Source: Protula sp. h YS-2021
Lineage: Eukaryota > Annelida > Polychaeta > Sabellida > Serpulidae
Assembly (NCBI GenBank): GCA_949752745.1
Contig: OX457027.1
Span: forward strand, 82,019,214 to 82,083,213
Length of the DNA stretch: 64,000 nt
Direction of reading: 5' to 3'
Part shown: in pieces, positions 1-10,492 of the stretch
Layout of the letters: every line of letters begins with the position of its first letter
How positions within the stretch are numbered: position 1 is the first letter of the stretch
Translations under genes and position numbers: made by a program
The notes under the pieces: model-generated
Seen by the model: the letters and a program-made list of their open reading frames with translations, nothing else
Told to the model about the DNA's origin: nothing
Database searches by the model: none

Positions 1-1247
1 TTGACAGTGAACGGATTTTTTGTGTCATCTACTCAGCTGATACTACGGGCCCTGGGGCCACGAAACTTGGGACTCAGGTAGAACTAGATATAAACGTGTG
101 CATGACACTTTTTATTTTCTCCTTCGATTTCGTTTTCTTGTTTAAAACGCCATGTGAAAAGAGTGTATTTTTGCAAGTAAATGTGCAGCAAGTATTTAAC
201 ATTGGGGTGTCAAATTATAAAGAAACTGGAGCGGTGCATCGTTATTCAGAATCCTGCTCACATTTTTGATCGGTTATTCTTTTTGAAAGTGAATCGTAAT
301 TACTTGTGGAAGTGAAACAGAACTTGGTTTGTTCAAGATAAAGTGTATACACGAAAGATTTAAGTCACGATTATAATGATATGTGTTCTGAAAGGTGTGA
401 CGCGTAGCTTTATGCGGAAGTGAAACAAAAACGAGTGGTCTCACGGTAAAGTGTACATGCTTGGGTAGTTGCAGGCTAACAGTACCACGGAAATAAATGC
501 GTGTTATTCTTAGTTTAACATTGTTTAGAGTTAAAGGTGAAATCAATACGAGAGTTTAAATAATTATTGCGTGAATAACCAGGTGCATTGAAAAAGTTTA
601 GAGTGGAGGAACATACGTGCTCTGCCCGTCATTACCGACCAGGTACTGATATCTATTGTATATTTAGTGGCGGATGTTATGTTCAACCATTGTTGTGTGC
701 ATATCGTTGACTAAATGTGTGTGGATTATAGTTTAATCTTGTTTTGTGCGCCATTGGTAGACTAGCTTGGTTTATGCATGTAAGTGCGGTATGTGAGGTA
801 TATATGTGTGCTAGCCGGTGAATTGCATATTGCATCCGTTTTGTTTATATTAGACTAGTTTTTTCAGTTCAGGAGCTTGTGTGTGACTTTCTCTAAAACA
901 CTGGTTTGTCCGGTGACCTGTTGATAACTAGTGGTGTTGGCATAGGGTTTAGTTGTGACACGTGTGGTCGTGTTGACGTGTCTGGGACGTTGCAATAGTC
1001 AACTGGTGATTAGTTTCGCAGGTGTCTTGATTGGTTTAGCTAGTCAGGTACATGGTTTTGCCTGGTTTAGCCAGGTGGTTTTCTGTTAGTCTGTGACTTA
1101 AGTTACTCTGGGACTGCAGTGGTTTATTCATTAGCCTATTAATAAGCGTAGGCTAATTGTTGCCGTAAGCTGGTTTAGCTAGTGATAGTGTGCTTTTGCT
1201 TAGGCCTGTGCGAAGCTTGTGCTTAAGTGGTGTGAGACATTTTAAGT
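1..1247. other. No gene; leader or possible LTR remnant upstream of a Gypsy-type gag
   Basis: No convincing coding sequence is visible. The stretch ends directly at the start codon of a decayed retrotransposon gag, so part of it may be that element's LTR and leader. I could not find a second LTR copy in the window, so LTR limits cannot be set. Confidence 0.3.
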
Positions 1248-2121
1248 ATGACAACGCCTAAGGACGATGCCGAGGAAGGCTTTAGTCAGAAAACAGTTGA
1301 CTCGACGATGACTTTAGATCAAATTATGGAACTAGTTAGGCAGGCTAATCTTTATCTTAATTGCAATAAGGATGACATGGACTCGTATATTCTCATGTTT
1401 TAGCGCTATGCTACAGATCGTGGTTGGTCTCGTGATAGGTGGTGTGTCTCTTTATTTACTTGAAGGGAAAACTCTAGAAGTTTATGCTAGACTCCCTGAT
1501 GAGCATATAAACGATTATGCAAAGTTGAAAGGGGCTGTGCTTCAAAGATTCCAATTAGACGAAGATGGGTTCAAAACCAAATTTAACAGCGTTAGGCAAA
1601 GGGAAGATGAGAGTTTTTCTCAGTTTGCAGCAAGAGTTTTAAATTATTTTGGATATTGGAGCTTGAAGCTTGCTGAAGGCAAACAAAGCTTTAAAAGCTT
1701 GAAAGACTTTGTAGTAAGAGAACACTGTTTGCAAAACTCAGCTCCGGAGTTAGCTACATTCATTCGTGAACATAAGGTTGGAAGTGTAGAAAGCATGGTT
1801 GAGGTAGCCGATCTTTATGAACGGGCACACAAACGGTCGTATCAAAATTCTAGTCAAAACTTTCAGAAAGTCAAATATAAAGGAAATAAATTTAACAATA
1901 AATCACAGGAAACAGATCCTTTGAAAGAAGTAGATCAGATCAAGGTACCAGTAATTCGTCAAATTCCAGTCAGTTCTTTGAAAGCAAAAAAATGTTATAG
2001 TTGCGGTCAATTAGGGTACATCAAGGAGAGATGTCCAAATAGGAAACAAGGTTTGGGAAACATAGCTGTTTCTGAGAATGGTCTTAGATCTTGTGCTGGA
2101 AATGGCGAGCGTTTTGAATGA
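1248..2121 (+). pseudogene. Decayed Ty3/Gypsy-type gag polyprotein
   Basis: Translation from the ATG at 1248 reads into a retroviral-type gag/capsid: a segment around DSYILMF and RYATDRGW, then, after a frame change, a region rich in KGAVLQRF-, QFAARVL- and VADLYERAH-like motifs, as in capsids of metazoan Ty3/Gypsy elements. An in-frame TAG at 1401-1403 replaces a residue that is usually acidic in this motif, and a 1-base shift near 1455-1470 moves the rest into another frame, open to 2121. A C-terminal zinc knuckle (CX2CX4-Y-X4C, CYSC to ERC) has Tyr where the family has His. The element is dead: two breaks plus a lost zinc ligand. Assignment to the gag family is firm; the clade is not resolved. 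Confidence 0.75.
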
Positions 2122-2139
2122 CTAGGGTCTCTTGCATAT

Positions 2140-2277
2140 CATGACATGGATCCAAAGTTGATGCAAAGGTTAGATATTCAACTAAAAATAATTAACACTA
2201 TCCCAGTACAAGTTTTGCGGGATACAGGTTGTACAACAGTGTTTGTTCATTCTCGGTATGTGACAGACAATCACTAG
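2140..2277 (+). pseudogene. Retropepsin relic (DTG motif)
   Basis: An open stretch downstream of gag contains RDTGCTTVFV, the aspartic-protease active-site motif of retrotransposons (catalytic Asp in D-T-G followed by hydrophobic residues). It ends at a TAG at 2275. It lacks the flap and C-terminal half, so it is a truncated protease in the expected place for a Gypsy gag-pro-pol order. Confidence 0.65.
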
Positions 2278-2398
2278 GCAGGTGAAAGAAGAAAGTACTT
2301 CATGATAAATGGCTCATCCGATAGCTAGGGTTGCTAAGGTTCAGTTGGAATGCTCATAGTTTGTTGGTTAGATAGAAGCTTTATGCTTAGATACGTTA

Positions 2399-2890
2399 GT
2401 GTGTGAAATGGTGATGGAAGTTATTCAACTCAGTGAATGCTGTTCTTTTGTTCAAACAAGATCAATTGTCCAAGATTCATTTAAGCCGGTCAAACCTTTG
2501 AAGGTAATTGAAAGTATTTTGAATCTTAATATTCCACCGGAAGAGTTTAAAGCAGAAGAACTTAGTGACAAGTCTTTAGACAAAGCATGGAAAGATAGTT
2601 AATCAAACAAGCGAAGAAAATTAGGCAATACTGAGACATGGTTTGAAATACGCAGTGGTTACTTGTATAGATGTTTTACATCGGCGAAAGTATATCCAGA
2701 CAAAGTGTTTCGTCAGCTTTTGGCACCCAATAAGTTAAGGAAAGTCGTTTAGAATTAGATCATAATTCCATGTTGGCTGGACATTTGGGTGCAGAGAAAA
2801 CTTTCAACGAAGTAGCTGAAAAATTGTTTTGGCCTGGCATTAGAGCAGACGTAATTTGCTATTGTAAAATACATAATACAGAAAAATACA
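2399..2890 (+). pseudogene. Integrase N-terminal (H2C2) relic of the same Gypsy element
   Basis: The 2399-2602 reading frame (ending SDKSLDKAWKDS) resembles the linker that precedes integrase in Gypsy pol. After frameshifts, 2751-2890 reads LELDHNSMLAGHLGAEKTF then FWPGIRADV, the classic H2C2 zinc-binding start of retroelement integrase (His pair; the Cys pair is partly eroded). Reverse transcriptase and RNase H, expected between protease and integrase, are absent, so most of pol has been deleted between about 2280 and 2400. The DDE core is also missing downstream. Confidence 0.7.
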
Positions 2891-4590
2891 GAATCTGATG
2901 AAATCCATGCGACGCAAATTAGTTGCCTTATATGACGCTCGTGGAGGACACGCTCGATATTAAGAGAGTATATTTGATTCAGAGTAACATTGTTGCTTTT
3001 TATTTCAGTAACATTTCAGCTACTACGAATAAGTAATTAGTTTGAGGTTTAATTATTTTTCACACAATAGATTTTACAGGTTTCAAAGTTCTCTTTACAC
3101 TTGTTAAGTACACTTTAATTTGGAGAATTTGGGTACATTTGGTTCTTATTTTAACTTTTTGTGATATATTATATAAGCCGATAATTTGCAGAACAATTAA
3201 GAATTATTGAAAATTAATTACACAACTCTTCATTTAAAATTTAAATTTACTAAACAAATTTGTTAATGTTTTTCGTACTTTTAAGAGATAGAAGCGGACC
3301 ATTATCTGACAGCATAATGATTTACACTTAGTTATCAAGGTCTAAAACTGTCTTCATTATCTTAACATTAAAAACATTGACCCTAGCGATGACGTTTTTA
3401 TGCATCTATAGTTTTTTCTCACACGTCACACAGGTGAGAGACATAGACGGACTGATAAAATATCGAAGCGTAATTTTGAGTATCTCAGCAAAACGTTGAA
3501 CTTTTTTAATACCGATAATAATTTATGTCAGCTTTAATAAGCACAGGTAAATAAAGTGAAGGATATCTAGGCACCACGTTAAGCAATCTCCCTGAAATAA
3601 AGTTCACTTCACATGACTCAACCGACTAGGTCCATAAGTGTAAAGTGTATGGGTTATTTTTAAAACATCCTAATGGCGGGGGTTGGGGACTGGGGTTGAG
3701 TCTTGATCCCCTCGAATGCGAAGTCACGTCAAAGAATACGTGATTTATTTTGCCCTAATCGTACTTTTGCTTGTCAAATTGTTGTGAGGTGTGAGCATTT
3801 TCTCAGGGAAACATAATTGCATTGGCATTATATTCAATCAAACCAACCAGCTCATGAAGTGAAACCTCTGAGTTTAGACTAGTAATATGTACACTTATAA
3901 GCCGCGCTTACCCCAATATGGTTTTAATTCAAAAGGTCTAACAATGAAGTAAGAAAGTACAGATTGAAAGAAGAGAGTACCGTCATACTCTCTTCTTTCA
4001 ATCTGAAAACGTATATAACGTTAGTGGAATTTATTTTGCTCCTTGATTATATTTGGTTATATTATGTCAAAAGAAATAAATATCAAATCTATAGCTAAGA
4101 TTATATTTGTGTTTTCGTTTGCTCAGCAAGTACGGCTTCCCGGCATCATGACTTGGAATTAGAAACAGGGAGAACTACCCCGTGATCTTAATTTTGTGTT
4201 CTATTTAACTTAGGGACCACAAACGGAGTGTTTACTCTAAATTTTTAGTTAATCGTATTTTACAAGCTCCAGTTGTACTAATTTGTTTGAAATTAATCAA
4301 TTAATTAATTTGCTTTAAGCCCTAAAGGATCTTGAATTACTGCGCCCATTCGTATTTGCTTTATCATTTGGTCGATTTTGCATTAAAAATAATAACAATT
4401 CAAACAGCTTGAAAGTATGAAGTATTTTAGCTCACAGCATTTCAAACTAGTGGTTTTATTAGGGTTTATCATAAATACTAAGTCACTTTAGCATTTTCTC
4501 AAATACTAGAATGTAATGGGGAAAATCGATGCGTAACCATATAAACAACAGTCTAAGTAACTAAAACCTTAAATGTTTATCTTTTTTCAG
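2891..4590. other. AT-rich non-coding region
   Basis: No gene recognised. The only structure I see is a perfect 20-bp stem hairpin at 3960-4005, listed separately. The region ends at a likely splice acceptor (polypyrimidine tract then CAG, AG at 4589-4590) in front of the CARD gene. Confidence 0.5.
3960..4005. repeat. Perfect 20-bp inverted repeat (hairpin)
   Basis: Bases 3960-3979 (CAGATTGAAAGAAGAGAGTA) are exactly complementary to 3986-4005, separated by 6 bases. The function is unknown. It could be the fused ends of a foldback element or an RNA hairpin. Confidence 0.9.
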
Positions 4591-4634
4591 CTCATATTTA
4601 AGGTTGAATAGCACCAGAGGATAAAAGCAAAGTC
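4591..4634 (+). other. Putative 5' UTR part of the first coding exon
   Basis: A polypyrimidine tract ending in TTTTTTCAG (AG at 4589-4590) looks like a splice acceptor 44 bases before the start codon, so a non-coding exon probably lies upstream. The promoter cannot be placed. Confidence 0.45.
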
Positions 4635-4753
4635 ATGGAAGCAGTTCATCAACTCAAAATTACAAAGAATTTAACAGCTATTATAGAAACGATTAATGGC
4701 GATGATGTCACAGCTTCCCTAATAGAAAAATGCGTCTTCAATTGGTCAGACTA
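4635..4753 (+). CDS. CARD-RPA gene exon 1: N-terminal half of the CARD
   Basis: Encodes residues 1-39 plus two bases of codon 40, beginning MEAVHQLKITKNLTAIIE, matching CARD helices 1-3. It is followed by the donor GTAAGT at 4754. Exon 2 completes the codon as Tyr and keeps the frame. Confidence 0.8.
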
Positions 4754-7700
4754 GTAAGTTATTTCAAGATTTTCATAGAAGCAGGAATTGTTTATTTATA
4801 TTTTTATTTATCTTACAAACAATAGTACAAAATATGGCAAGTATTTTTTCTCAAATCTAATGGAAAGCAATATGTACTTCAAACAGTTGTATATTTGTCT
4901 TCAAGACATTCTTTCATATAGGTAAAAGTTCTGCACTGCAGACTTCGCGACCCTTGCAGTTAGTATTTTAGCAATAGTATTTAATCACTTCATTTCGTTT
5001 TCTTAAATTTTCTTCATGTAACACACAGTTGTCTTTTATCTGCTACATATATAAATAACAATAGTTACAGTTAATCATATACAGTAAATATTCGTTACTT
5101 CAAATAAGCTGGGACCGACGAAATTGTTCGAATTAACCGATATTAGAACTAACCAAAATTTGGCTTTTTTATAGATTTTTTTACATCAGCAAAGGTATGG
5201 TTGTTAGGAGGTGAGCTGTAATCGACACCCATGTTGCAGCGAGTCTGAAACCCGGGTACCCAACCTATGCTACACTTAAAATAAACACGACCCAAACCCT
5301 GTGATAAATCCTCTGCCTTTGGAACCAAAGTAGAAAAGTTAATATGCAGATTATGAGCTCGGACATTGCAAAAACACTTAAACAAGGCATTCTCTGAATC
5401 TTTGTTCTTTGCAAGTTTTAAAAGCTTGCTCTCTTTCTCAACTGTTCTCGTTCTCGTAGCTTGAAATAATTTTCTCCTTTTCCTTTATCCAGGTTGAAAG
5501 CGTGCTACGCTTTATGTCGAAGTCACTTGCAATCTGAGCCTTTTTGGTGCCTCTTTCAACCTCTTTTACTGCTTTGTATTTCATTTCCAATGTATGATTG
5601 TTGTATTTTCGCTTACTAGCCATTTTGCATTAAAAAATGTTCATAAATTTAAGGCAGATCATATCATATTTCTAGCCAAACTGAATTTACTCCCATGATG
5701 CGTAATTCACAATTACAGATTTTATTGGTTAAAATAGGGTACTCCGTACACTAAATCTTAATTTCACTGGTTAAAAAGATAAAAGGAATTGATGTGGATT
5801 CATATTCACTTACAAATTGCGTGATGTTATCAGGGGTGCGTCGGCACATTTTGGATTCTAATTGTGTAGTAAATGTGTAGCAAAAACGTTGGGACCGGGC
5901 ACTTGTGTTCGAATTATCCAATAATTCGAAGTAACGAATATATACTTTATTTGAATGCAATAAAATGAAAAAATGGCAAAAATTATTTATGAAAGACTTT
6001 TGCTGCATGAATGATTGCATATCGTGATATATGTTAAATATGATCTATATTTCTTCAGTGATGAATTAAAAGCTGTTAAAGGCTGCGAAAAAACCACTGC
6101 AATGGTGCGTATGATGCTCAAGGCTGGTCCCAAAGCCTATGAAGTTTTTTACGCGATACTGAAAGAAAAATACCCTAACCTTGCTACTCAGATAGATACA
6201 ACAGAAGTATCCAAAGGAGAAATTCAGAAACTTGTAGAGCAAACTGGTATTTATTTTCTTTTACATTAGTATCTTGTTTTTAATTTGAAAGTTTTTTTTG
6301 CACAATTATTGTTGTTTATCTTTTGATCAACATTAGTTTTATGTGATCTGTATTATGTAACCTTTATTTTCATTTACATATTATTTCAACGGGAAAAGGA
6401 TTTAATTAGTAATATTTCATATTCTAAAACGTTTTACAACGTTCTACAATAACAGCTAGTTGATATCTTAAAGGGAAATGCGGGTATCTCACCTACAATT
6501 GACATTTCCTTCATAATTTCACAGTTTAATGCTATGAACGTATACATTCAAAAATTGAAAAGAAAAAGGGGGGGTCACCGATGTCATAAGAGAAATAAAG
6601 ACACTGAAAGGTCGCGTGCTTTTACTATAGAAACCATTGGGAAAACCCAAAAAATTTCAATCAAAATGCAAAAATCACACATAATCACAATTGACAATTG
6701 CCTCATTTTTCCCCTGTTTGAAGAACATGTCATACGAAATGTTTTAAGCAAGCAAAAAATATATGTCACCGTATCAATAAGAGAATTATTCAATCTTTTT
6801 GACAAAATCCCATTGACTCAATGGGTAAATGGTGAAAACAGTGTAATATGATTTTAATGGACAATTTATCAACACAGGCCCTTCTAGGAACAAAATATTA
6901 ATACAGACCATTTCTTGACACGACCCTATTTGTCTTTTAAAAGAATTGTTCGATCTAGACGGATTTAGTAGTTATTTATACCGTGTAAACATGAATTCAC
7001 ACTCGGGGATATTCAATGTAATGCGCATTTCGGTCGCTAGATGGCACAGAGATACCCGCATTTCCCTTTAAACGATAATAAGTTTTTTCATGTGCGTTTT
7101 CCTTTATTCTTTTTTTTTACATTTTTGTATTGTTTCGTTCTCTGTTCTCGTTGTCTCTTTCTTCGTCACTGGTCCCCTACTTTATTTACTGTGACGTCAT
7201 GACAATTTTAAAGCTTTTCCTGCCATAGCTGCCTTAAAACATCCAACTGCTCATCCTTATCCATCCAACCTTGCCCTCATCATCCAACTACCCACAGTGC
7301 TCAATCCAACTTTCCCTGCCACATCCACCTGTCCACCTCAATCAGTCCCACTTTCCGTACAATTTGTAATTACCCACTCTAACCAATACCACCTTCCCTG
7401 CAATACGCAACTACCCACCCACATCCATCCAACTTTCCACCCACATCCACCCTTTTCCTCGACATCCAAGTACCACCCTAATCCATCCTACCTGCGCTGC
7501 TTCATCTAACTACCCATCCTTATCGGTTCCCTACCATATGCAACTGCCTATCCTGACCAAATTTCCCTATAATATCCATTTGTAGACCGTACTCTAATCC
7601 AACTTCCCTACAAATGACTAAAGCCTTTTTTCAAAGTATACAATGTTTTTAGGAGTCGAAAGGATATATTATTCTTCCTCAAAATTCAACTTGTCTGATT

Positions 7701-9619
7701 TTTCCCTTTTGTTCTTGTTACTTTTTATTCCTCACATTTTATGTGGGGAAATAGCCCGTTTGATGGGAGTTATTAACCTGGCTGAGCGTATGTTTTAAGG
7801 CAGGTGGATTAAATTGGTTAGATCGATATCGTCTGGACAGGTGGGATACAATAAGGAAATCGAATAATTTTTGGCAATAAGCACCTTGTTACGTAATCCT
7901 ATTATAACTTTTAATTTTTGTACTTCAGTTTCTTTTGTCGATAGCTACACCAACAATTTTTAAATATCGAAATGTTTGTGTTTGGAGGCAGTTTTACTCT
8001 ACCAAGTAGCAAACTAAGTCTTGTTCTTAAATGTTTTTGTTATGTAGGTAAAAGAAGTGGTACAAAGCGAACATATGAGCAGTTAGGCGACCAGAATGAA
8101 CGACTACGGGAAAAAGAAAGAATAAAGGACGTTTCTGCCAACGACGATACTGAAGGTCATTCAGGAGCTCAACCATCGCATTCAACATATATTGCTGAGA
8201 TTTCACCTCAGGTTTGTTATATAACACATATTCCATATAACGCCGACTGCATGAGCCTGCAGACCGAGGTAAACGATAGTCATGGCTAAGGCAGGATTTT
8301 TGGATCCGACAAATTCTAAATGTTCTGTTATTTAATTATTTCTTGTGCAATTGTAAATATTGATAATTTAGATTCTTGCAACGCTCTGCGATGTGTCTCA
8401 TCGATCAGTTACCGTGTAGCTTTTACCCGTTTCAGGACCATGTAACCAATGCCGTTAGATCTGTATACCTTTTATTGTGTTTATTTAGAGCTTTGAACTA
8501 CGAGGGATTATTGTGACAAAATACACGCCACGCGACAACTTCGCTGTTGCAGTTATCGGCTTTGAAACTCACCAAACAAAAATTTATGCTTATACAAAGA
8601 AAGCATGTGATGACATCATGGGTTTGAGATTTAACAGTGAATATGTATTTTCTAACGTGAGGATTAAGAAAAGCCCACATGAGCTCTTTGATCCGCACAC
8701 TGTTTATGTTTATAACGACAATTCATCAAACAAGGAAATAAGAAAGAACTGTTCTGTCAAGTACACGCCCCTAGATGAACTCTGCAGCAAGCGGCTTTTT
8801 GAATCAGTCAATGTTCAAGGGATATTTCTAAGCGTAGAAAACAGTCAAGCCATATCTGTAACAAAAATTTGGTTTATTGCCAATGGACATAAAACTTTTA
8901 TTAATACTTATGATAGTAATTGTCCTGCATTTGGTTTCAAAGAAGGTGAAATGTTTGAGGCACGTGATGTAACAGTCTGTCACAGTGTCACTAATGGGGA
9001 AGTTTTAATCCCCCTCCTCGCTCCTACCAAAGCCACTATCATAGCAAAAATGCCCGAATGCATAATATCTCCGGTGGACGAGGCATCTTTGTTGACAGCA
9101 AAGGTGAAAGAGTTAGCTTCCATTTCTGATCTTAAATCTTCTAGTGAGGATGAACTTTACTACTCTTTTTCTGGCAGGATCAAAAGCTTTAGAAAAGATG
9201 AAGGCAGCGAAAAAGATAGAGAAAGCGGATATTTTTACTTTGGGTGCCCCAAATGTAAGCTTAAAATAGATCCCGAGATAGGAACATGTCTACGTTGTCC
9301 CTATGACAAAAGCACTAGTGATAAAAAGCCTCGCCGATATTTAATTTTGCACTTCAGTATAAGTGACTCCAAATCCGACCCAATCTGGGTGGTTCTATTT
9401 TCGTCAGCAAACTTCTTTCAACACTTACCCAGTGAATTGTTTGGAACCTTGGATGAATCCCAATTCTTGTTCTTACAGAAAGAAAAACAAACGGCATGGT
9501 TGAAAAAGATTCAGAATCTAAAATACAAATATAATTTTATTGTTCAAACGAACAAAAAGTCGCATGGCCAACGCAATCACGTGGTTCTATTTATGGAAAG
9601 ACATGTAGCAAGGGATTAA
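4635..9619 (+). CDS. CARD - RPA70-like OB-fold fusion protein (four exons)
   Basis: Joining 4635-4753, 6059-6246, 8048-8211 and 8489-9619 gives 1602 bases, an uninterrupted 533-residue protein. All introns are GT-AG and each phase fits. An in-frame TGA at 4605 supports the ATG at 4635. Residues ~3-90 form a CARD (death-fold) with the conserved KAGPKAYEVFYAIL helix. Residues ~104-157 are a charged linker. Residues ~158-240, ~245-345 and ~375-533 match RPA70 DBD-A, DBD-B and DBD-C; DBD-C has zinc ligands Cys410, 413, 424 and 427. The RPA70 N-terminal protein-interaction domain is absent and a CARD stands in its place. CARDs assemble caspase or inflammasome/NF-kB complexes, and RPA70 core OB folds bind ssDNA. 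I infer an ssDNA-sensing adaptor analogous to PYD-HIN proteins, but this is not shown. Transposons sit in introns 1 and 2. I know of no named orthologue. Confidence 0.85.
5082..5955 (-). mobile_element. Deleted Tigger/pogo-type DNA transposon inside intron 1
   Basis: The left end starts CAGTAAATATTCGTTACTTC beside a TA dinucleotide. The right end (about 5880-5955) is the imperfect reverse complement, sharing the CGTTACTTC, GGGACC and TTCGAA blocks. TA targets, CAGT ends and a CENP-B-like transposase fragment are typical of Tigger/pogo elements. At ~870 bp it is a deletion derivative: the N-terminal transposase domain runs directly into the 3' terminal repeat. Confidence 0.75.
5149..5623 (-). 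pseudogene. CENP-B/Tigger transposase N-terminus, frameshifted
   Basis: 5623-5438 (minus) encodes a psq-type helix-turn-helix: YNNHTLEMKYKAVKEVERG followed by IASDFDIKRSTLSTWIKEKE. After a frameshift near 5430, 5420-5149 continues with the second CENP-B-type DNA-binding domain (KCFCNVRAHNLHI, KAEDLSQGLG, CSIGWVPGFQTRCNMG). The DDE catalytic domain is missing. It could only ever have bound DNA and is now broken. Confidence 0.8.
6059..6246 (+). CDS. CARD-RPA gene exon 2: C-terminal half of the CARD
   Basis: The acceptor TTCTTCAG is at 6051-6058 and the donor GTATTT at 6247. Encodes DELKAVKGCEKTTAMVRMML and the diagnostic GPKAYEVFYAILKEKYPNLA segment, as in caspase-type CARDs (helices 4-6). The open frame runs a little upstream and downstream of the exon, but those flanks are intron. 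Confidence 0.85.
6468..7071. mobile_element. TTAA-flanked MITE inside intron 2
   Basis: TTAA at 6468-6471 and 7068-7071 flank a ~600-bp segment whose ends are exact inverted repeats (AGGGAAATGCGGGTATCTC). No transposase is encoded; open frames inside are chance. The TTAA target is that of piggyBac-like elements, but the superfamily cannot be proved from the ends alone. Confidence 0.8.
7235..7620. repeat. C-rich degenerate minisatellite (CATCCAACTACCCAC-like)
   Basis: Degenerate tandem units of roughly 30 bases containing CATCCAACT and CTACCCA words lie within intron 2 of the CARD-RPA gene. Open frames here are repeat artefacts. Confidence 0.6.
8048..8211 (+). CDS. CARD-RPA gene exon 3: charged linker
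   Basis: The acceptor TTATGTAG ends at 8047 and the donor GTTTGT starts at 8212. Encodes about 54 residues rich in Lys, Arg, Glu and Asp (KRSGTKRTYEQLGDQNERL and onward), with no recognised fold; probably a flexible hinge between CARD and OB folds. It ends on a codon boundary. Confidence 0.75.
8489..9619 (+). CDS. CARD-RPA gene exon 4: three RPA70-type OB folds and stop
   Basis: The acceptor TTATTTAG ends at 8488; the frame is open from there to the TAA at 9617-9619 (376 residues). The first OB fold includes YVFSNVRIKKSP, like DBD-A. The second starts PLDELCSKRLFESVNVQGIF and contains the FEARDVTVCHS strand, like DBD-B. The third has YFYFGCPKCKLKID, GTCLRCP, RYLILHFSISDS and WVVLFSSANFF, the zinc-ribbon OB fold of DBD-C. 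An RPA70-only reading of this exon would be natural if the upstream exons were missed; GTG at 8513 is an internal Val, not a start. Confidence 0.88.
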   Translation, partial: SFELRGIIVTKYTPRDNFAVAVIGFETHQTKIYAYTKKACDDIMGLRFNSEYVFSNVRIKKSPHELFDPHTVYVYNDNSSNKEIRKNCSVKYTPLDELCSKRLFESVNVQGIFLSVENSQAISVTKIWFIANGHKTFINTYDSNCPAFGFKEGEMFEARDVTVCHSVTNGEVLIPLLAPTKATIIAKMPECIISPVDEASLLTAKVKELASISDLKSSSEDELYYSFSGRIKSFRKDEGSEKDRESGYFYFGCPKCKLKIDPEIGTCLRCPYDKSTSDKKPRRYLILHFSISDSKSDPIWVVLFSSANFFQHLPSELFGTLDESQFLFLQKEKQTAWLKKIQNLKYKYNFIVQTNKKSHGQRNHVVLFMERHVARD

Positions 9620-9935
9620 TCACTGTAAGATGTACTTTTTGAAACACCCGCATAAATTATATTCATCTCAAATCACAGCTATATAATATGGGCGTTATAT
9701 ACTATAATTGTGCATTTCTTATGACCTGGGGCACCATAACCAGAATTTGAACATATGGCTTTGAGAAAGAGTATGAGAAAAAGTGATGATTGGAGTTAGA
9801 CATTATGCCACGTTCTTTTAACACAACTTTCTTATAAAACTTGATAGAACGTTACGACGCAAATAAGATTGTAATATGCATGTGTAGCAGCTAATAATAA
9901 CTTTAATATGTGGCTTCGTCTGAAGCATTTATAAC

Positions 9936-9941
9936 AATAAA
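9936..9941 (+). terminator. Polyadenylation signal of the CARD-RPA gene
   Basis: A canonical AATAAA lies 317 bases after the stop codon, in an AT-rich 3' UTR with a downstream T/GT-rich stretch. It is the first canonical hexamer I see after the stop. Confidence 0.55.
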
Positions 9942-10492
9942 AAGATACGATATTGTATTTTGATGTTGTGTTTAATCTGGCAAAACTAATCGTTAAAAGT
10001 GTAACTTAACAAAGTCTCTTCCACAAAGATTATTCCATTTTTGTGTTGTTTACTTGAATGTTTAACTTTCTGCGGCTTTGTTATCAGAAAAAGTTTGTCA
10101 ATTACGCACGGCATAACAAGTATTTCACAATTAGGAATGAAGATGTAAACATTTTAGAAGCGTGATCACATGTGTTATTCTCAGCAACGTCCATAAAGGA
10201 AACTTATATGACTGCGTTTGGAAATAGCGGTTGCGAATACATGTGTAAATATAAATATCGTCGCAAAAGATGCATTTTTTGCATTGCATTTTTTATTTGT
10301 TATTGGTTTTTATTTTTAGAGTCCACTTTTTTATTGGTTTCTTCTGTGACAGTAGCCCAGTTGCCAAAACGTGGAAATTATGGAAAGTCATCCTGATTCG
10401 GCCTGCGATTCGACCCAAGGAGACTTCTTTGTTCAATTTCTACTCCACTATGTCGTGCTTTGCAATGCCAAGCTGTGGATTTTAAGAGGGTG

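Noticed and set aside
6534..6851. Additional exon of the CARD-RPA gene in intron 2
   Set aside because: It lies inside the TTAA MITE and would introduce an immediate stop in the required phase.
8513..9619. Independent RPA-like gene starting at GTG 8513
   Set aside because: The frame is open back to a splice acceptor at 8488 and joins exactly to three upstream exons; GTG is not a likely eukaryotic start.
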